A stretch of DNA of 64,000 nucleotides. It comes from Pseudomonas benzenivorans. GTDB lineage: Bacteria; Pseudomonadota; Gammaproteobacteria; Pseudomonadales; Pseudomonadaceae. Shown piece after piece: positions 39,390-50,082 of this stretch. Each line of letters begins with the position of its first letter. The first letter of the stretch is position 1. Position numbers and translations under genes: made by a program. The notes beneath the pieces were generated by a model, which was given only the letters and a program-made list of their open reading frames with translations, had not been told where the DNA came from and made no database searches. The DNA lies in the NCBI RefSeq assembly GCF_033547155.1, contig NZ_CP137892.1, positions 558,001 to 622,000 on the forward strand, read 5' to 3'.

Positions 39390-40706
39390 CTACTCCGGGG
39401 AGTGGAAGCTGAGGCTGTAGTTCACCGCCCGGGTGCCCGGGTCGAGGATGTCCAGGGACACGTGGATCGGGGTCTGCGGCGGCATCTCGGCCTGCCCGGC
39501 CAGCTCGCCGGCGAGGTATTCGCTGGGCTTGAAGCGACGGCTGGCGAGCAGCTGGCCGTTGATGTCGGCGAAGCGCATTTCCAGCAGCGGGAAGGGCTGG
39601 GCGAAGGGCGCGCGGTTGTAGAGGATCGCGTCGACCACCAGGGCGCCGCTGAACTCCGGATGGCTGCGCACCACCAGGTTGCTGCTCTTGACCTGCTCGA
39701 TGTCGACCTTGGACGGCAGGATGCAGCCGAGGCTCGGGCACAGCTGTTCGAACCAGGGGCGGTACTGGTCCTGGCGCGCCAGTTCCTCGAAGTGGTAGAT
39801 CAGGTACTGCCCGGCCAGGGCGCCGGCGGCGATCAGGTTGAGCAGGCCCCAGCCGAACCAGCGGGCCCAGGGCGTGCGCGGTGGCTGCCAGTCCAGCTGC
39901 AGGGGTTCGTCGTCCAGCTCGAACAGGTGTTCGTCGCGCAGCTCGGGCTCGTTGCGGCCATGTTTGCCAGCGGGCTCGGCGGGTGGTTCGTCTTCCTCTA
40001 GCTCCGCGTCGGGCTCGTCGCGGGTGGCGCTCAGCCGAGGTTCGTCCTTGTCCGGTGATGCCGCGGTCGTATCCTCTTCGCTCGGTTCGAGGCGCGGCTC
40101 CTGGCGCGGCGCGGGGCTGGCATGTTCCTGAGGGGGGGGCGCCAGGGGCGCCTGGCTGCTCTCCGGCAGGTGCTGCGGTGCGCTCGGGCTCGGGTTTGGC
40201 GCGGTCTTGGTGGCGTCTTCGCGCAGCAGCGCCTCGGCCCATTGTTCGTCATCCGCCACCGGCTCGTGAGGGCTCAGCGGGCGAAAAGCCTCGGCGTACC
40301 GGGGGGCTTGCTCCAGTGCCCTGAATTGCTGGGAGAGCTGCTGCTCCTGTTCTTCCAGCTTGGCCAGTTCCTCATCGAGGTCGAGGCTGTCGAGATCCAG
40401 GTCGTCATGAATCCACAGGGTGGCGTTGGCCGGACTGGGCGGCGTCCGGTCGTCGCTCTTGGCGGCGGCGGCCGGCGCGCTCGATCCGGCGGGCGCTTGC
40501 GCCGCGCTCGCGGGGCTGGCGGGGGGCGCCTGGGTGGGCGCGGTGTCGGCCAGGTCATGACCCTGCGCGCGCAGCTGTTGCGCGGCATTGAACACGTGCA
40601 GGCAGGCGCCGCAGCGGACCACACCATGGGCCGCACCCAGCTGTGCCTGGTTGACCCTGAAGCTGGTGCGGCAATGGGGGCACTGGGTGACGAACGTCTC
40701 GGTCAT
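39390..40706 (-). CDS. Zinc-ribbon / DUF3426 membrane protein
   Basis: The 438-residue protein has three parts. The first is an N-terminal MJ0042-type zinc ribbon (CPHCRTSFRV ... CGACLHVFNA, about 9-42). The second is a long acidic Pro/Glu/Ala-rich stretch (about 55-265) with low complexity. The third is a membrane helix (about 285-305, WARWFGWGLLNLIAAGALAGQYLIY) followed by a periplasmic DUF3426 domain (about 310-438, containing CPSLGCILPSKVDIEQVKSS). The N-terminal ribbon would be cytoplasmic. The function is unknown. It lies between prmA and dusB, as in other Pseudomonas. Confidence 0.9.
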   Translation of the reverse strand: MTETFVTQCPHCRTSFRVNQAQLGAAHGVVRCGACLHVFNAAQQLRAQGHDLADTAPTQAPPASPASAAQAPAGSSAPAAAAKSDDRTPPSPANATLWIHDDLDLDSLDLDEELAKLEEQEQQLSQQFRALEQAPRYAEAFRPLSPHEPVADDEQWAEALLREDATKTAPNPSPSAPQHLPESSQAPLAPPPQEHASPAPRQEPRLEPSEEDTTAASPDKDEPRLSATRDEPDAELEEDEPPAEPAGKHGRNEPELRDEHLFELDDEPLQLDWQPPRTPWARWFGWGLLNLIAAGALAGQYLIYHFEELARQDQYRPWFEQLCPSLGCILPSKVDIEQVKSSNLVVRSHPEFSGALVVDAILYNRAPFAQPFPLLEMRFADINGQLLASRRFKPSEYLAGELAGQAEMPPQTPIHVSLDILDPGTRAVNYSLSFHSPE

Positions 40707-40788
40707 GCGGTGATCCGGCGGCCTGCGAGCGGATGTGGCGGGGCGATCAGTCTAACGCAAGTGCCTGGCAAAGCAGCAGGACGGCGCA

Positions 40789-41667
40789 TCAGCGCCGTAC
40801 GCCGCTGATGCGCACCCAGCCGTCCTTGCTCGCGGTCGGGTCGAGGTCGAAGGCGTCCTTGTAGGCGGCGCGGACCTCCTCGGCCTGCTCGGCGAGGATG
40901 CCGGACAGCGCCAGGCGGCCGCCCGGCTTGACCAGGCCGGTGATCTGCGGGGCCAGGCCCACCAGGGGGCCGGCGAGGATGTTGGCGACCACCACGTCGG
41001 CCGGCTGCGGTGGCAGGTCGGCCGGCAGATAGAGGGGGAAGCGTGCCGGATCGATGCCGTTGCGCCCGGCATTGTCGCGGGAGGCCTCCAGGGCCTGGGG
41101 GTCGATGTCGGTGCCGACGGCCTGGGGGGCGCCCAGCAGCAGGGCGGCGATGGCCAGGATGCCGGAGCCGCAGCCGAAGTCCAGCACGCTGCAGCCCGCC
41201 AGCTCCTGGGCATCCAGCCACTCCAGACACAGGGCCGTGGTCGGGTGAGTGCCGGTGCCGAAGGCCAGGCCCGGATCGAGCAGCAGATTGACCGCGTCCG
41301 GCTCGGGGGCGGCATGCCAGCTCGGCACTATCCACAGGCGGCGGCCGAAGCGCATCGGCTGAAAGCCGTCCATCCAGCTGCGCTCCCAGTCCTGGTCCTC
41401 GATCCGCTCGATCTGGTGCTCGGGCAGGGCACCGCCGGTCAGCAGCTGCAGGTGGGCGAGCAGGCTGTTGGCGTCCGTATCGGCTTCGAACAGCGCCAGC
41501 AGGTGGGTGTGCGACCACAGCGGGGTGGTGCCCAGGTCCGGTTCGAAGATCGGCTGGTCCTCGGCGTCCATGAAGGTGACCGAGACGGCGCCGACTTCGA
41601 GCAGGGCGTCCTCGTAGGTCTGCGCCTGTTCCGGGGTGATGGCGAGACGGACTTGCAGCCAGGGCAT
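40789..41667 (-). CDS. prmA: Ribosomal protein L11 methyltransferase PrmA
   Basis: PrmA trimethylates the alpha-amino group and two lysines of ribosomal protein L11. The 292-residue protein has the N-terminal substrate-recognition domain (about 1-60, [14 protein letters not shown]), a linker and the SAM domain with [15 protein letters not shown] and the [10 protein letters not shown] active-site motif. [12 protein letters not shown] precedes motif I as in all PrmA proteins. The start at 41667 is preferred; 41712 would add 15 residues. It lies downstream of accC. Confidence 0.97.
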   Translation of the reverse strand: MPWLQVRLAITPEQAQTYEDALLEVGAVSVTFMDAEDQPIFEPDLGTTPLWSHTHLLALFEADTDANSLLAHLQLLTGGALPEHQIERIEDQDWERSWMDGFQPMRFGRRLWIVPSWHAAPEPDAVNLLLDPGLAFGTGTHPTTALCLEWLDAQELAGCSVLDFGCGSGILAIAALLLGAPQAVGTDIDPQALEASRDNAGRNGIDPARFPLYLPADLPPQPADVVVANILAGPLVGLAPQITGLVKPGGRLALSGILAEQAEEVRAAYKDAFDLDPTASKDGWVRISGVRR

Positions 41668-41785
41668 GGGGAAACCTCTTGCGCGATGGGGCGTGGTGCG
41701 ATTGGCGGGCAAGCTTACTCGACCACCGGACCGGCTTCCACCGCGCCGGCTGTCGCCGCGACGGTTTCCGCCGGGGGCGGAAATG

Positions 41786-41813
41786 ACAAGGGCCGCCCGT
41801 GGGCAGCCCTTGT
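41786..41813 (-). terminator. Hairpin after accBC
   Basis: An 8-bp perfect inverted repeat (ACAAGGGC / GCCCTTGT) with a GC-rich interior lies 17 bases beyond the accC stop. The minus-strand 3' flank is CATTTCC, a weak T-tract, so termination may be partial and prmA may be read through. Confidence 0.55.
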
Positions 41814-41830
41814 GCGTCGACGCGGCGGCG

Positions 41831-43180
41831 TCAGTGCTTGTCCATACCCAGTTTCTTTTCCAGGTAGTGGATGTTCACCCCGCCTTGGCAGAAGCCCTTG
41901 TCGATGACCAGCTCGCGGTGCAGCGGCACGTTGGTCTTGATGCCGTCGACCACGATCTCCTGCAGGGCGTTGCGCATGCGCGCCAGCGCCTCGTCACGGC
42001 TGGCGCCGTAGGTGATCAGCTTGCCGATCAGCGAGTCGTAGTTCGGCGGCACGCTGTAGCCGCTGTACAGGTGCGAGTCGACCCGCACGCCGAAGCCGCC
42101 CGGGGCATGGAAGTGCTTGACCTTGCCCGGGCAGGGCATGAAGTTGTCCGGGTCCTCGGCGTTGATCCGGCATTCCAGGGCATGGCCGCGGATCACCACG
42201 TCTTCCTGCTTGATCGACAGCTTGTTGCCCGCGGCGATGCTCAGCATCTCCTTGACGATGTCGACGCCGGTGACCATCTCGGTGACCGGGTGCTCGACCT
42301 GGACGCGGGTGTTCATCTCGATGAAGTAGAAGTTACCGTCCTCGTAGAGGAACTCGAAGGTGCCGGCGCCGCGGTAGCCGATCTCGATGCAGGCGTTGAC
42401 GCAGCGGTCGAGGACCTGGGCGCGCGCCCGCTCATCGATGAACGGGGCCGGGGCTTCTTCCAGGACCTTCTGGTGGCGGCGCTGCAGCGAGCAGTCGCGG
42501 TCGCCCAGGTGGATGGCGTTGCCCTGGCCGTCGGACAGTACCTGGACTTCCACGTGGCGTGGATTGCCGAGGAACTTCTCCAGGTAGACCATCGGGTTGC
42601 CGAACACCGCACCGGCTTCGCTGCGGGTCAGCTTGGCCGACTTGATCAGGTCTTCTTCCTTGTGCACCACGCGCATGCCGCGACCACCGCCGCCGCCGGC
42701 GGCCTTGATGATCACCGGGTAGCCGACCTCACGGGCGATCGCCAGGGCGGTCTCCTCGTCTTCCGGCAGCGGGCCGTCGGAGCCGGGGACCACCGGTACG
42801 CCGGACTTGATCATGGCCTCCTTGGCCGAGACCTTGTCGCCCATCAGGCGGATGGTCTCGGCCTTGGGGCCGATGAAGGCGAAGCCGGAGTTCTCCACCT
42901 GCTCGGCGAAGTCGGCGTTTTCCGCGAGGAAGCCGTAGCCGGGGTGGATGGCGGTGGCACCGGTGACTTCCGCGGCGCTGATGATCGCCGGGATGTTCAG
43001 GTAGGACTGGGCGCCAGGCGCCGGGCCGATGCACACCGATTCGTCGGCCAGGGCCAGGTGCATCAGTTCGCGGTCGGCGGTGGAGTGCACCGCCACGGTC
43101 TTGATGCCCAGTTCCTTACAGGCGCGCAGCACGCGCAGGGCAATCTCGCCGCGGTTGGCGATCAGGACTTTTTCCAACAT
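41831..43180 (-). CDS. accC: Acetyl-CoA carboxylase biotin carboxylase subunit AccC
   Basis: AccC carboxylates the biotin of AccB with bicarbonate and ATP, the first half-reaction of fatty acid synthesis. The 449-residue protein has the N-terminal [20 protein letters not shown] signature, an ATP-grasp glycine loop [13 protein letters not shown], and the catalytic [14 protein letters not shown] motif. The start at 43180 fits the family; an upstream ATG at 43201 is not used by homologues. It is 17 bases downstream of accB, forming the usual accBC operon. Confidence 0.98.
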   Translation of the reverse strand: MLEKVLIANRGEIALRVLRACKELGIKTVAVHSTADRELMHLALADESVCIGPAPGAQSYLNIPAIISAAEVTGATAIHPGYGFLAENADFAEQVENSGFAFIGPKAETIRLMGDKVSAKEAMIKSGVPVVPGSDGPLPEDEETALAIAREVGYPVIIKAAGGGGGRGMRVVHKEEDLIKSAKLTRSEAGAVFGNPMVYLEKFLGNPRHVEVQVLSDGQGNAIHLGDRDCSLQRRHQKVLEEAPAPFIDERARAQVLDRCVNACIEIGYRGAGTFEFLYEDGNFYFIEMNTRVQVEHPVTEMVTGVDIVKEMLSIAAGNKLSIKQEDVVIRGHALECRINAEDPDNFMPCPGKVKHFHAPGGFGVRVDSHLYSGYSVPPNYDSLIGKLITYGASRDEALARMRNALQEIVVDGIKTNVPLHRELVIDKGFCQGGVNIHYLEKKLGMDKH

Positions 43181-43197
43181 CGCAGGCTCTCCCCGGT

Positions 43198-43659
43198 TCA
43201 AACGATGGTGAACAGGGGCTGATCGTATTCCACCGGCTGGCCGTTCTCGCCCAGGATGGATTCGATCACGCCGCTGGTCTCGGCCTCGATGTGGTTCATC
43301 ATCTTCATCGCCTCGACGATGCAGAGGATGTCGCCCTTCTTCACGCTCTGGCCGACTTCGACGAAGTTGCCCGAGGTGGGCGAGGAGGCGCGGTAGAAGG
43401 TGCCGACCATCGGCGAGCGCACCACGGTGCCGTTCAGCTTGGGCGCGGCCGGCGCGGCAGCTTCGGCGGCAGGGGCAGCCGGCGCGGCGGCCGGGGCGGC
43501 AGGCGCAGGCGCCTGGGCATAGACCGGCTGCTGCATGATGGCGGCTTGCTTGCTGTGGCGGCTGATGCGCACGGACTCTTCGCCTTCGCGAATCTCCAGC
43601 TCGTCGATGCCGGACTCTTCCAGCAGTTCGATCAGTTTCTTGACTTTACGAATATCCAT
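43198..43659 (-). CDS. accB: Biotin carboxyl carrier protein AccB
   Basis: AccB carries biotin between AccC and the carboxyltransferase. The 153-residue protein has the N-terminal [20 protein letters not shown] segment, an Ala/Pro-rich mobile linker (about 48-73), and the C-terminal biotinyl domain with the biotinylated lysine in EAMKM (Lys119). The ATG at 43659 follows GGAGCAAC. It lies 23 bases after aroQ in the same direction. Confidence 0.98.
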   Translation of the reverse strand: MDIRKVKKLIELLEESGIDELEIREGEESVRISRHSKQAAIMQQPVYAQAPAPAAPAAAPAAPAAEAAAPAAPKLNGTVVRSPMVGTFYRASSPTSGNFVEVGQSVKKGDILCIVEAMKMMNHIEAETSGVIESILGENGQPVEYDQPLFTIV

Positions 43660-43682
43660 AGTTGCTCCACTCCCAGGTGAGG

Positions 43683-44126
43683 TCAGGGCCGTTCAAGTTG
43701 TTCGAGCGCGGCCTCCAGGGCCAGGCGGTAGCCGCTGGCGCCAAGGCCGCAGATCACTCCTACCGCGACGTCGGAAAAGTAGGAGTGATGGCGGAAAGGT
43801 TCGCGTTTGTGCACGTTGGACAGGTGCACTTCGATGAATGGGATGCTCACCGCCAGCAACGCGTCACGTAATGCGACGCTGGTATGGGTAAAAGCGGCGG
43901 GATTGATCAGGATAAAGTCGACACCTTCGTCCTTCGCGGCGTGAATGCGGTCGATCAGCTCGTACTCGGCATTGCTCTGCAGGTACTGCAGGTGGTGGCC
44001 GGCTTCGCGGGCACGGCGCTCCAGGTCGAGGTTGATCTGCGCCAGGGTGGTGGCGCCGTAGACGCCCGGCTCGCGGCTGCCCAGCAAGTTGAGGTTGGGC
44101 CCGTGCAATACCAACAAGGTGGCCAT
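43683..44126 (-). CDS. aroQ: Type II 3-dehydroquinate dehydratase AroQ
   Basis: AroQ dehydrates 3-dehydroquinate in the shikimate pathway and forms a dodecamer. The 147-residue protein has [16 protein letters not shown] with the catalytic Tyr23, the [16 protein letters not shown] segment and the catalytic His in [14 protein letters not shown]. The start at 44126 ([13 protein letters not shown]) is chosen over 44201, whose 25 extra residues are not family-like. It sits directly upstream of accBC, a Pseudomonas arrangement. Confidence 0.97.
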   Translation of the reverse strand: MATLLVLHGPNLNLLGSREPGVYGATTLAQINLDLERRAREAGHHLQYLQSNAEYELIDRIHAAKDEGVDFILINPAAFTHTSVALRDALLAVSIPFIEVHLSNVHKREPFRHHSYFSDVAVGVICGLGASGYRLALEAALEQLERP

Positions 44127-44249
44127 GATCGTGCTCCTAAGGTTTTCTGCGCTGCGCGCGACTATGCCGGAGAGGGCGCGGGGCTGTCCAGTTGTCGGCA
44201 ATAGTCGACACGATGTCAGTAGTTTGCGGCAGATATATGACTGGAAGCG

Positions 44250-46022
44250 TCAGAGGCGTTCGCGGGCCTGCTGCAGGCGGGCGGCGAAGGTGACGGCGTC
44301 CACCTCGCCGACCACCCGCAGGTCCAGCCATTCGTCGCCCCTGGGGGCGAACAGCAGGATCGCCGGCGGGCCGAACAGCTGATAACGGTCGAGCAGGGCA
44401 CGCTGGGCCGGGGTGCTGTCGGTCATGTCGAAGCGTACCAGACGGAAGCCGGCCAGCTGGCTGCCCACCTGCGGGGCGCTGAGCACTTCGCGCTCGATCA
44501 CCTTGCAGCTGATGCACCAGTCGGCGTACCAGTCGAGCAGCAACGGCTGACCGTCGGCCTGGGCGGAGGCCAGCGCGGTATCCAGTTCGGCGGGGCTGCT
44601 GACGGTCTGCCAGCCTTCGACGCCGACCTGGCTGGCCAGGGTGCCAGCCGGGGGGGCGGGGCGGCCGAGGGGGCGTAGCGGGTCGTCCTGGCCCTGCAGG
44701 GCGCCGGTCCAGCTGGCCAGGGCATAGACCAGCAGGAACAGACCGGCCAGCTGGCCGAGCTTCTGCACGTGGCTCTTCGGTCCGAACTCCAGGGCGCCGA
44801 GGAACAGTGCGGCGCCGCCGGCCAGCAGGCCCCACAGGGCCAGGGCCAGCGGGCCGGGCAGGACCCGTTCGAGCAGCCAGACGGAGACCGCCAGGAGCAT
44901 CACGCCGAACAGGTTGCGCACCCCGGTCATCCAGGCGCCGCTCCTGGGCAGCAGCGCGCCGCCGCCGGCGCCGATCAGCACCAGCGGGGCGCCCATGCCC
45001 AGGCCCAGGGCGAACAGCTGCAGGCCGCCGCCGAGGGCATCGCCGGTGCTGCTGATGTACAGCAGCAGGCCGGTCAGCGGGGCGGTGACGCAGGGCGAGA
45101 CGATCAGGCTGGAGAGCACGCCGAGGGTGGCCGCCCCGGCGACTGTGCCGCCGCGGGTCTGCGCCGCCTTGCGGTCGAGGCGTTCGCGAATGAAGGCCGG
45201 CAGGCGCAACTCGAACAGGCCGAACATGGCCAGGGCGAATAGGGCGAAGAAGGTGGCGAAGGGCACCAGCACCCAGGGCGACTGCAGCATGGCCTGCAGG
45301 TTCAGGCTGGCGCCGAACATCCCCATCAAAGCGCCCAGGGCCGCATAGCAGGCCGCCATCGGCAGCACATAGGCCAGCGACAGCACCAGGCCCCGGCGGT
45401 TGCTCGGGCGGCCACGCAGCACCACCCCCGAGAGGATCGGCAGCATGGGCAGCACGCAGGGGGTGAAGGTCAGGCCCAGGCCGGCGAGGAAGAACAGCGC
45501 CAGGTCGGTCCAGCGCCAGCCGGAGGCCGCGGCGGCCGAGGTGCCGTCGCCCGCCTGGCCGCCGTCGATGGCCAGGGTCTCGGTTTCCGGCGGATAGCAC
45601 AGGCCCTTGTCGGCGCAGCCCTGGTAGGTGACCTGCAGATCGAACGGCCGGCCGTCTGCGGCGTTGCGCGGCAACTCGACGTCGAGCACGCCGTAGTACA
45701 CCTCGACGTCGCCGAAGTACTCGTCGGTCTTGCGCTTGCCGGCCGGCAGTTGCGCCTCGGCCAGGCCGACATCGGCCGGCGCGCTGGCGAACTTGAAGCG
45801 GTGCTTGTAGAGGTAGTAGCCGTCGGCGGCGACGAAACGCAGCTTGAGCGAGTCGGCCGAGCTGTCGACCAGGCTCAGCTTGAAGGCCTCGCGCACCGGC
45901 AGGAAGTCCGCGCTGTTGTTCAGCGCCGCGCCCAGCGGGGCTGCTGCGGGGCGGTTATCGAGCAGGCCGGCGCCGGCGGGCAGGGTGAACAGCAGCAGGA
46001 GCAGGCAGAGCAGGCGGTGCAT
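44250..46022 (-). CDS. dsbD: Thiol:disulfide interchange protein DsbD
   Basis: DsbD passes electrons from cytoplasmic thioredoxin across the inner membrane to periplasmic partners such as DsbC. The 590-residue protein has a signal peptide (about 1-17, HRLLCLLLLLFTLPAGA), an N-terminal alpha domain with a redox pair in YQGCADKGLCYPP, an eight-helix domain with FTPCVLPMLPIL and SPCVTAPLTG cysteines, and a C-terminal thioredoxin-like domain with WCISCK. All three cysteine pairs are intact. The start at 46022 fits the signal peptide; an upstream ATG at 46052 is possible. It corresponds to the dsbD copy called dipZ in P. aeruginosa. Confidence 0.95.
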   Translation of the reverse strand: MHRLLCLLLLLFTLPAGAGLLDNRPAAAPLGAALNNSADFLPVREAFKLSLVDSSADSLKLRFVAADGYYLYKHRFKFASAPADVGLAEAQLPAGKRKTDEYFGDVEVYYGVLDVELPRNAADGRPFDLQVTYQGCADKGLCYPPETETLAIDGGQAGDGTSAAAASGWRWTDLALFFLAGLGLTFTPCVLPMLPILSGVVLRGRPSNRRGLVLSLAYVLPMAACYAALGALMGMFGASLNLQAMLQSPWVLVPFATFFALFALAMFGLFELRLPAFIRERLDRKAAQTRGGTVAGAATLGVLSSLIVSPCVTAPLTGLLLYISSTGDALGGGLQLFALGLGMGAPLVLIGAGGGALLPRSGAWMTGVRNLFGVMLLAVSVWLLERVLPGPLALALWGLLAGGAALFLGALEFGPKSHVQKLGQLAGLFLLVYALASWTGALQGQDDPLRPLGRPAPPAGTLASQVGVEGWQTVSSPAELDTALASAQADGQPLLLDWYADWCISCKVIEREVLSAPQVGSQLAGFRLVRFDMTDSTPAQRALLDRYQLFGPPAILLFAPRGDEWLDLRVVGEVDAVTFAARLQQARERL

Positions 46023-46125
46023 GGGCGTCTCGTCACGAATCGGTGCCTGCATCATAACCAAGGCCGTGGCCAGGGGGCAGGTGCAGGCTGTAAGCGGTCG
46101 TGTCCGTGGCGCCGACGGCGCGTGA

Positions 46126-48090
46126 CTAGAGGCGGAACGCCTGCGCCGCGGTATGCAACTGCTCGCCCAGGTGCAGCAGCTGTTCGCCCTGCAGGCGTGC
46201 GGCGCCGATCCGCTGCAGGTTGTCGCCGCCGAGTTGGTGGATGCGTTCGCTGTGGCCGCGGATTCCGCTGGCCGCGCCGCGTTGCTGGGCGGTGGCATCG
46301 GCGATGCGCTCGGCCATGCTGGCGATGGTGCGGATCGCCTTGACGATCTCGTCCAAGGCACCGTCGGCGGCCTCGGCCTGGCTGGCGGTGGTTTCGGCGT
46401 GCTCGACCTGGGCGCGCATGGCGTCCACCGACTGGCGTGCGGCCTGCTGCAGGCGGCCGATCAGCTCCTGGATCTCGGCGGTGGCGCTGCCGGTGCGCTG
46501 CGACAGCGAACGCACCTCGTCGGCGACCACGGCAAAGCCGCGGCCGGCCTCGCCGGCGCGGGCCGCCTCGATGGCGGCGTTGAGGGCCAGCAGGTTGGTC
46601 TGCTCGGCGACGCCGCGGATCACCGTGAGCACGTTGCCGATGGTGGCGGTTTCCTCGGCCAGGCATTCGATGGCCTGGGCGTTGCCTTGCACCTCGCCGA
46701 CCAGAGCGTGCAGGCCGGCCAGGCTCTGGCCGATGACCTGCTGGCCCTGACCCAGGGCGCGATCGGCGTCGCGGCTGGCATCGGCGGCCTGGCTGGCGTC
46801 GCCGGCCACCTGGACGATGGTCGCCTCCAGCTCGCCGAGGGCGTCGCGAATCTGCGCCGTGTCGCCGGCCTGGCGTTCGGCCCCGGCGTGCAGGCCGCCG
46901 CTGAGGTCGGCCAGGGTGCGGCTGGAACCGGCGACCTGTTCGGCGTGTTGACGGATGGTGCCGACCAGCTCGACCAGATAGCTGCGCAGGCGGTTGAGCG
47001 ACTCGGCGATATCGCCCAGTTCGCGGATGCGCGTGTCCAGCTGCACCGCCTCGCCGAAGTCGCCCTGGGCCCAGGATGACAGGGCCGGCACCAACTGTTC
47101 GAGCAACAGGGTCAGGCGCCGCTGAATGCGGTCGATGGTCAGGGCGATGAGCAGGATCAGGCCGATCATCAGGCCCTGGATGAGGCGCACCTCGCCCTGG
47201 ATGCGGCCGTGCTCGGCGCGCACCAGCGGCTCCAGGGCGGCGAGGGCCTGCTGCACCTTATCCACCCGCGTGCGGGTGGCCTCGATCAGCTCGCCGCGTT
47301 GCCCGATCAGCGTCTGGGTGCGCTGCAGCTCGGCCGGGTAGCGGCCGACCAGGCTGGCGAAGTCGCGCTTGAGGGTGATGCCGCGGTCTTGCGCCTGGGC
47401 GTTTTGGCTGTCGCTGTCCAGGCCGAGCAGGGCGGCGAAGCCGTCGCTGGCCGAGGCACCGTCGTCGACCACGCCCAGCAGTGGCAGGGCATTCAGCGCC
47501 TCGGCCTGGCGGCGCAGGGCGGCCAGCTCGCGCTCGACGGCGGCGGTCAGTTCGCCGCGGCCGCTGCTGACCAGCTTGTTGCGCGCGTGGGCCAGGCGTG
47601 CCAGGTGCTGGGCCGCGTCGAACAGCGGGCGGCGGTAGGCCAGGGCCGCGCCGGCATCGGCGCTGTCGGCGTACTGGGCGAGCTGTTCCAGGGCGCCGGC
47701 CATTTCCCGTTCGGCCTGCAGCAGCAGGCCCTGGGGGTCGCCGGCCAGCTTGCCGGCGGCGAGCAGCTCGCCGGCGGCGAAGTCGCGCAACTCGACGAGG
47801 CTGGGGCGCAGGTCCTCGGCCAGTTGCGGCGGCAGTGAGGCGACCGCCGGCTCCAGGCTGTCGAGGGCCTGCAGGGCGCTGCTGTGGCGCAGGGCGTCGC
47901 CGTTGTCGAGGTAATCGAGGATGTTGCGGGCGACCGCCTGCTGGAACTGTTGCGACAGGCTCAGGTAGCGCTCCATCAGCAGGTAGGGGCGCTCCAGGGC
48001 GCGCTGCGACCACCAGAGCGCGGCGCCCAGGGCGATGCACACGGCGACCAGCAGCAGGGTGTTGAGGTTGGTGAGTGACTTCAGGCGCAT
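46126..48090 (-). CDS. ctpL: Methyl-accepting chemotaxis protein, CtpL-like
   Basis: This 654-residue chemoreceptor has a membrane helix at about 8-29, a large helical periplasmic domain (about 30-300), a second helix (about 303-322, [13 protein letters not shown]), a HAMP domain and the signalling domain with the tip [19 protein letters not shown] starting near 496. It lies between dsbD and gcbA, as PA4844 (CtpL) does in P. aeruginosa, where it is linked to low-phosphate chemotaxis. The symbol rests on synteny and topology; the ligand here is not proved. It begins at the ATG at 48090. Confidence 0.8.
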   Translation of the reverse strand: MRLKSLTNLNTLLLVAVCIALGAALWWSQRALERPYLLMERYLSLSQQFQQAVARNILDYLDNGDALRHSSALQALDSLEPAVASLPPQLAEDLRPSLVELRDFAAGELLAAGKLAGDPQGLLLQAEREMAGALEQLAQYADSADAGAALAYRRPLFDAAQHLARLAHARNKLVSSGRGELTAAVERELAALRRQAEALNALPLLGVVDDGASASDGFAALLGLDSDSQNAQAQDRGITLKRDFASLVGRYPAELQRTQTLIGQRGELIEATRTRVDKVQQALAALEPLVRAEHGRIQGEVRLIQGLMIGLILLIALTIDRIQRRLTLLLEQLVPALSSWAQGDFGEAVQLDTRIRELGDIAESLNRLRSYLVELVGTIRQHAEQVAGSSRTLADLSGGLHAGAERQAGDTAQIRDALGELEATIVQVAGDASQAADASRDADRALGQGQQVIGQSLAGLHALVGEVQGNAQAIECLAEETATIGNVLTVIRGVAEQTNLLALNAAIEAARAGEAGRGFAVVADEVRSLSQRTGSATAEIQELIGRLQQAARQSVDAMRAQVEHAETTASQAEAADGALDEIVKAIRTIASMAERIADATAQQRGAASGIRGHSERIHQLGGDNLQRIGAARLQGEQLLHLGEQLHTAAQAFRL

Positions 48091-48212
48091 GGGGCTCGAC
48101 CGGTGGACGGTGGGGCGGGCGGCATTGGGCGCGACCCGTATGGGCCTGAAGTTATTGCGTTTTCATGACGGCGTTATGACAGCATGCACCGCATCACGGT
48201 TTCGCCGGTGGC

Positions 48213-49832
48213 TCAGTCGGCGACGTACCGCTCGACCCGGTTGCGCCCACCGTGTTTGGCCCGGTACAGCGCCTCGTCGGCCTGCTGCGAGAGGTGCTTG
48301 CCGTCCATGTCGTCGCGCAGCTCGGCGATGCCGGCGCTGAAGGTGCAGGACAGGTCCTGGGGGTGGGCCGGGTAATGGATCTCGGCGAAGCGCCGGCGGA
48401 TGCCGTCGATCACCTGTTGCGCGGCCCGGGCATCGGTGCCCGGCATGACCACGGCGAACTCCTCGCCGCCGTAGCGGCCGATATGGTCGGTCTTGCGCAG
48501 GCGTTGCTTGAGGAACAGCGCCAGGCTCTTAATCACCCGGTCGCCCATGGGGTGGCCATAGGTGTCGTTGACCCTCTTGAAATAGTCGATGTCGAGCATG
48601 GCGAAGCTCAGCGGCTGGCCGTCGCGCTGGGCGCGGTAGCGGGCGTCCTCGAGCAGCTGCAGGGTGTGGGTGTGGTTGTACAGGCCGGTGAGACTGTCGC
48701 GCACCATGCGCGCCTTGAGGTGGCGGGCACGGGCGGCGCGGTTGCGCACCGTGGCGATCAGGTGGCGCGGCTTGATCGGCTTGGTGAGGAAGTCGTCGCC
48801 GCCCTCGCTCATGGCGTCGAGTTGTTTGTCCAGGTCGTCTTCGGCGGACAGGTAGATGATCGGCACGCCGACGTAGCGGTCGTTGTGGCGAATCACCTTG
48901 GCCAGCTCGGTGCCGCTGCAGCCGGGCATATACATGTCGAGGATGATCAGGTCGGGCTGGAACTCGGCCAGCTCGGCCATGGCCTGGATCGGCTCGGTCA
49001 GGGTGCGGGTGAGGATGCCGGCACCGTTGAGTACCCGCTCGGTGTGGGTGGCCTGGGCCCGGGAATCGTCGATGATCAGCACCCGGTAGGGGTCGTACTG
49101 GGCGACCTGGGTGAGCACCTCGATGCGCTCGAGCAGGCCGGAGGCATCCAGGCTGCCGGTGAGGAATTCCTGGCCGCCGGCGCGTACCGCCGTCAGGCGG
49201 GTCGGGGTGTCGGTGTCCTCGGGGCCGCAGAACAGCAGCGGGATCTTCTGCTCCAGGCCCTGCTGCACCGCGGCGGCCAGGTGCAGGCCGGCGCCCGGGC
49301 CGGAGAAGTTCACGTCCATGAGAATCGCCGCCGGGTGGCGTTCGAGCATGGCCGCGCGAAAGGCGTTGGCGCTGTCCAGGGGCTGCGCCGACATGCCGAA
49401 GAACGCCAGCTGCTGGGCCAGGTGCTCGGCGCGTTCGAGGTGTTGCAGGGCCAGGTAGACCGGCTTGCGCAGTGGTGGCAGCAAGGTCTGTTCGAAACGG
49501 TCGCCGTGGCGCAGGCCGGTACGTGACAGCTGCTGCATCAGTCGGTTGAGTTCGCCGATCAGCTCGCTGGTCAGGCGTCCATGGTTGTCGGCTGCCACGT
49601 GCATGCAATGTCCGACAGCCTCGGCCAGTTGCGCATGCTCGGCCTGGTCGAAGCGTTCGGCATAGCGCTGCAGCAGCAACGCCGCCTCGCGCAACTCGTG
49701 CATGCGTGCCTCGTTCCAGTCCTGGCGCTGCAGCCGTTGCCAGACCTCCAGCACCTGGCGCGCCTGGTTGATCACGCGCTGGGCGAAGTGTTGCTTGAGC
49801 TGATCGCGGCCGGGGTCGGTGTGCTCGGTCAT
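48213..49832 (-). CDS. gcbA: Response-regulator diguanylate cyclase GcbA
   Basis: GcbA makes c-di-GMP and in Pseudomonas promotes early surface attachment and affects dispersion. The 539-residue protein has a helical HPt-like N terminus (about 1-125), a first receiver-like domain with Asp173 (ILMDVNFSG), a second canonical receiver with Asp299 (IILDMYMPG) and LTKPIKPRH, and a GGDEF domain. The motif GGEEF is at 455-459 and an RKTD inhibitory site at 446-449, so it is predicted active and product-inhibited. No membrane segment is present. It is downstream of the CtpL-like receptor, matching PA4843. Confidence 0.92.
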   Translation of the reverse strand: MTEHTDPGRDQLKQHFAQRVINQARQVLEVWQRLQRQDWNEARMHELREAALLLQRYAERFDQAEHAQLAEAVGHCMHVAADNHGRLTSELIGELNRLMQQLSRTGLRHGDRFEQTLLPPLRKPVYLALQHLERAEHLAQQLAFFGMSAQPLDSANAFRAAMLERHPAAILMDVNFSGPGAGLHLAAAVQQGLEQKIPLLFCGPEDTDTPTRLTAVRAGGQEFLTGSLDASGLLERIEVLTQVAQYDPYRVLIIDDSRAQATHTERVLNGAGILTRTLTEPIQAMAELAEFQPDLIILDMYMPGCSGTELAKVIRHNDRYVGVPIIYLSAEDDLDKQLDAMSEGGDDFLTKPIKPRHLIATVRNRAARARHLKARMVRDSLTGLYNHTHTLQLLEDARYRAQRDGQPLSFAMLDIDYFKRVNDTYGHPMGDRVIKSLALFLKQRLRKTDHIGRYGGEEFAVVMPGTDARAAQQVIDGIRRRFAEIHYPAHPQDLSCTFSAGIAELRDDMDGKHLSQQADEALYRAKHGGRNRVERYVAD

Positions 49833-50082
49833 GTCCCTGACTCTTCGGCTGATGTGGCCTGGATGGTGGATGGCTGAATGCTATCACCGAAAGATTGGTA
49901 CGCCAGTGCCGCCGATCACATATGGCAACCTGTCGAGCCGGGAGGCCGGACGGACGACGGCGCTAAGTTTGCCGGTCGGCGCTGCGCAGCGGCCTATGCT
50001 TCCCTTATAGTGCGAGGCCGTCGGCCAACTTTCCCTGAGGTTGTGGTCGAACACTCGAATGCCGTAGATGAAGGACTTTGCC

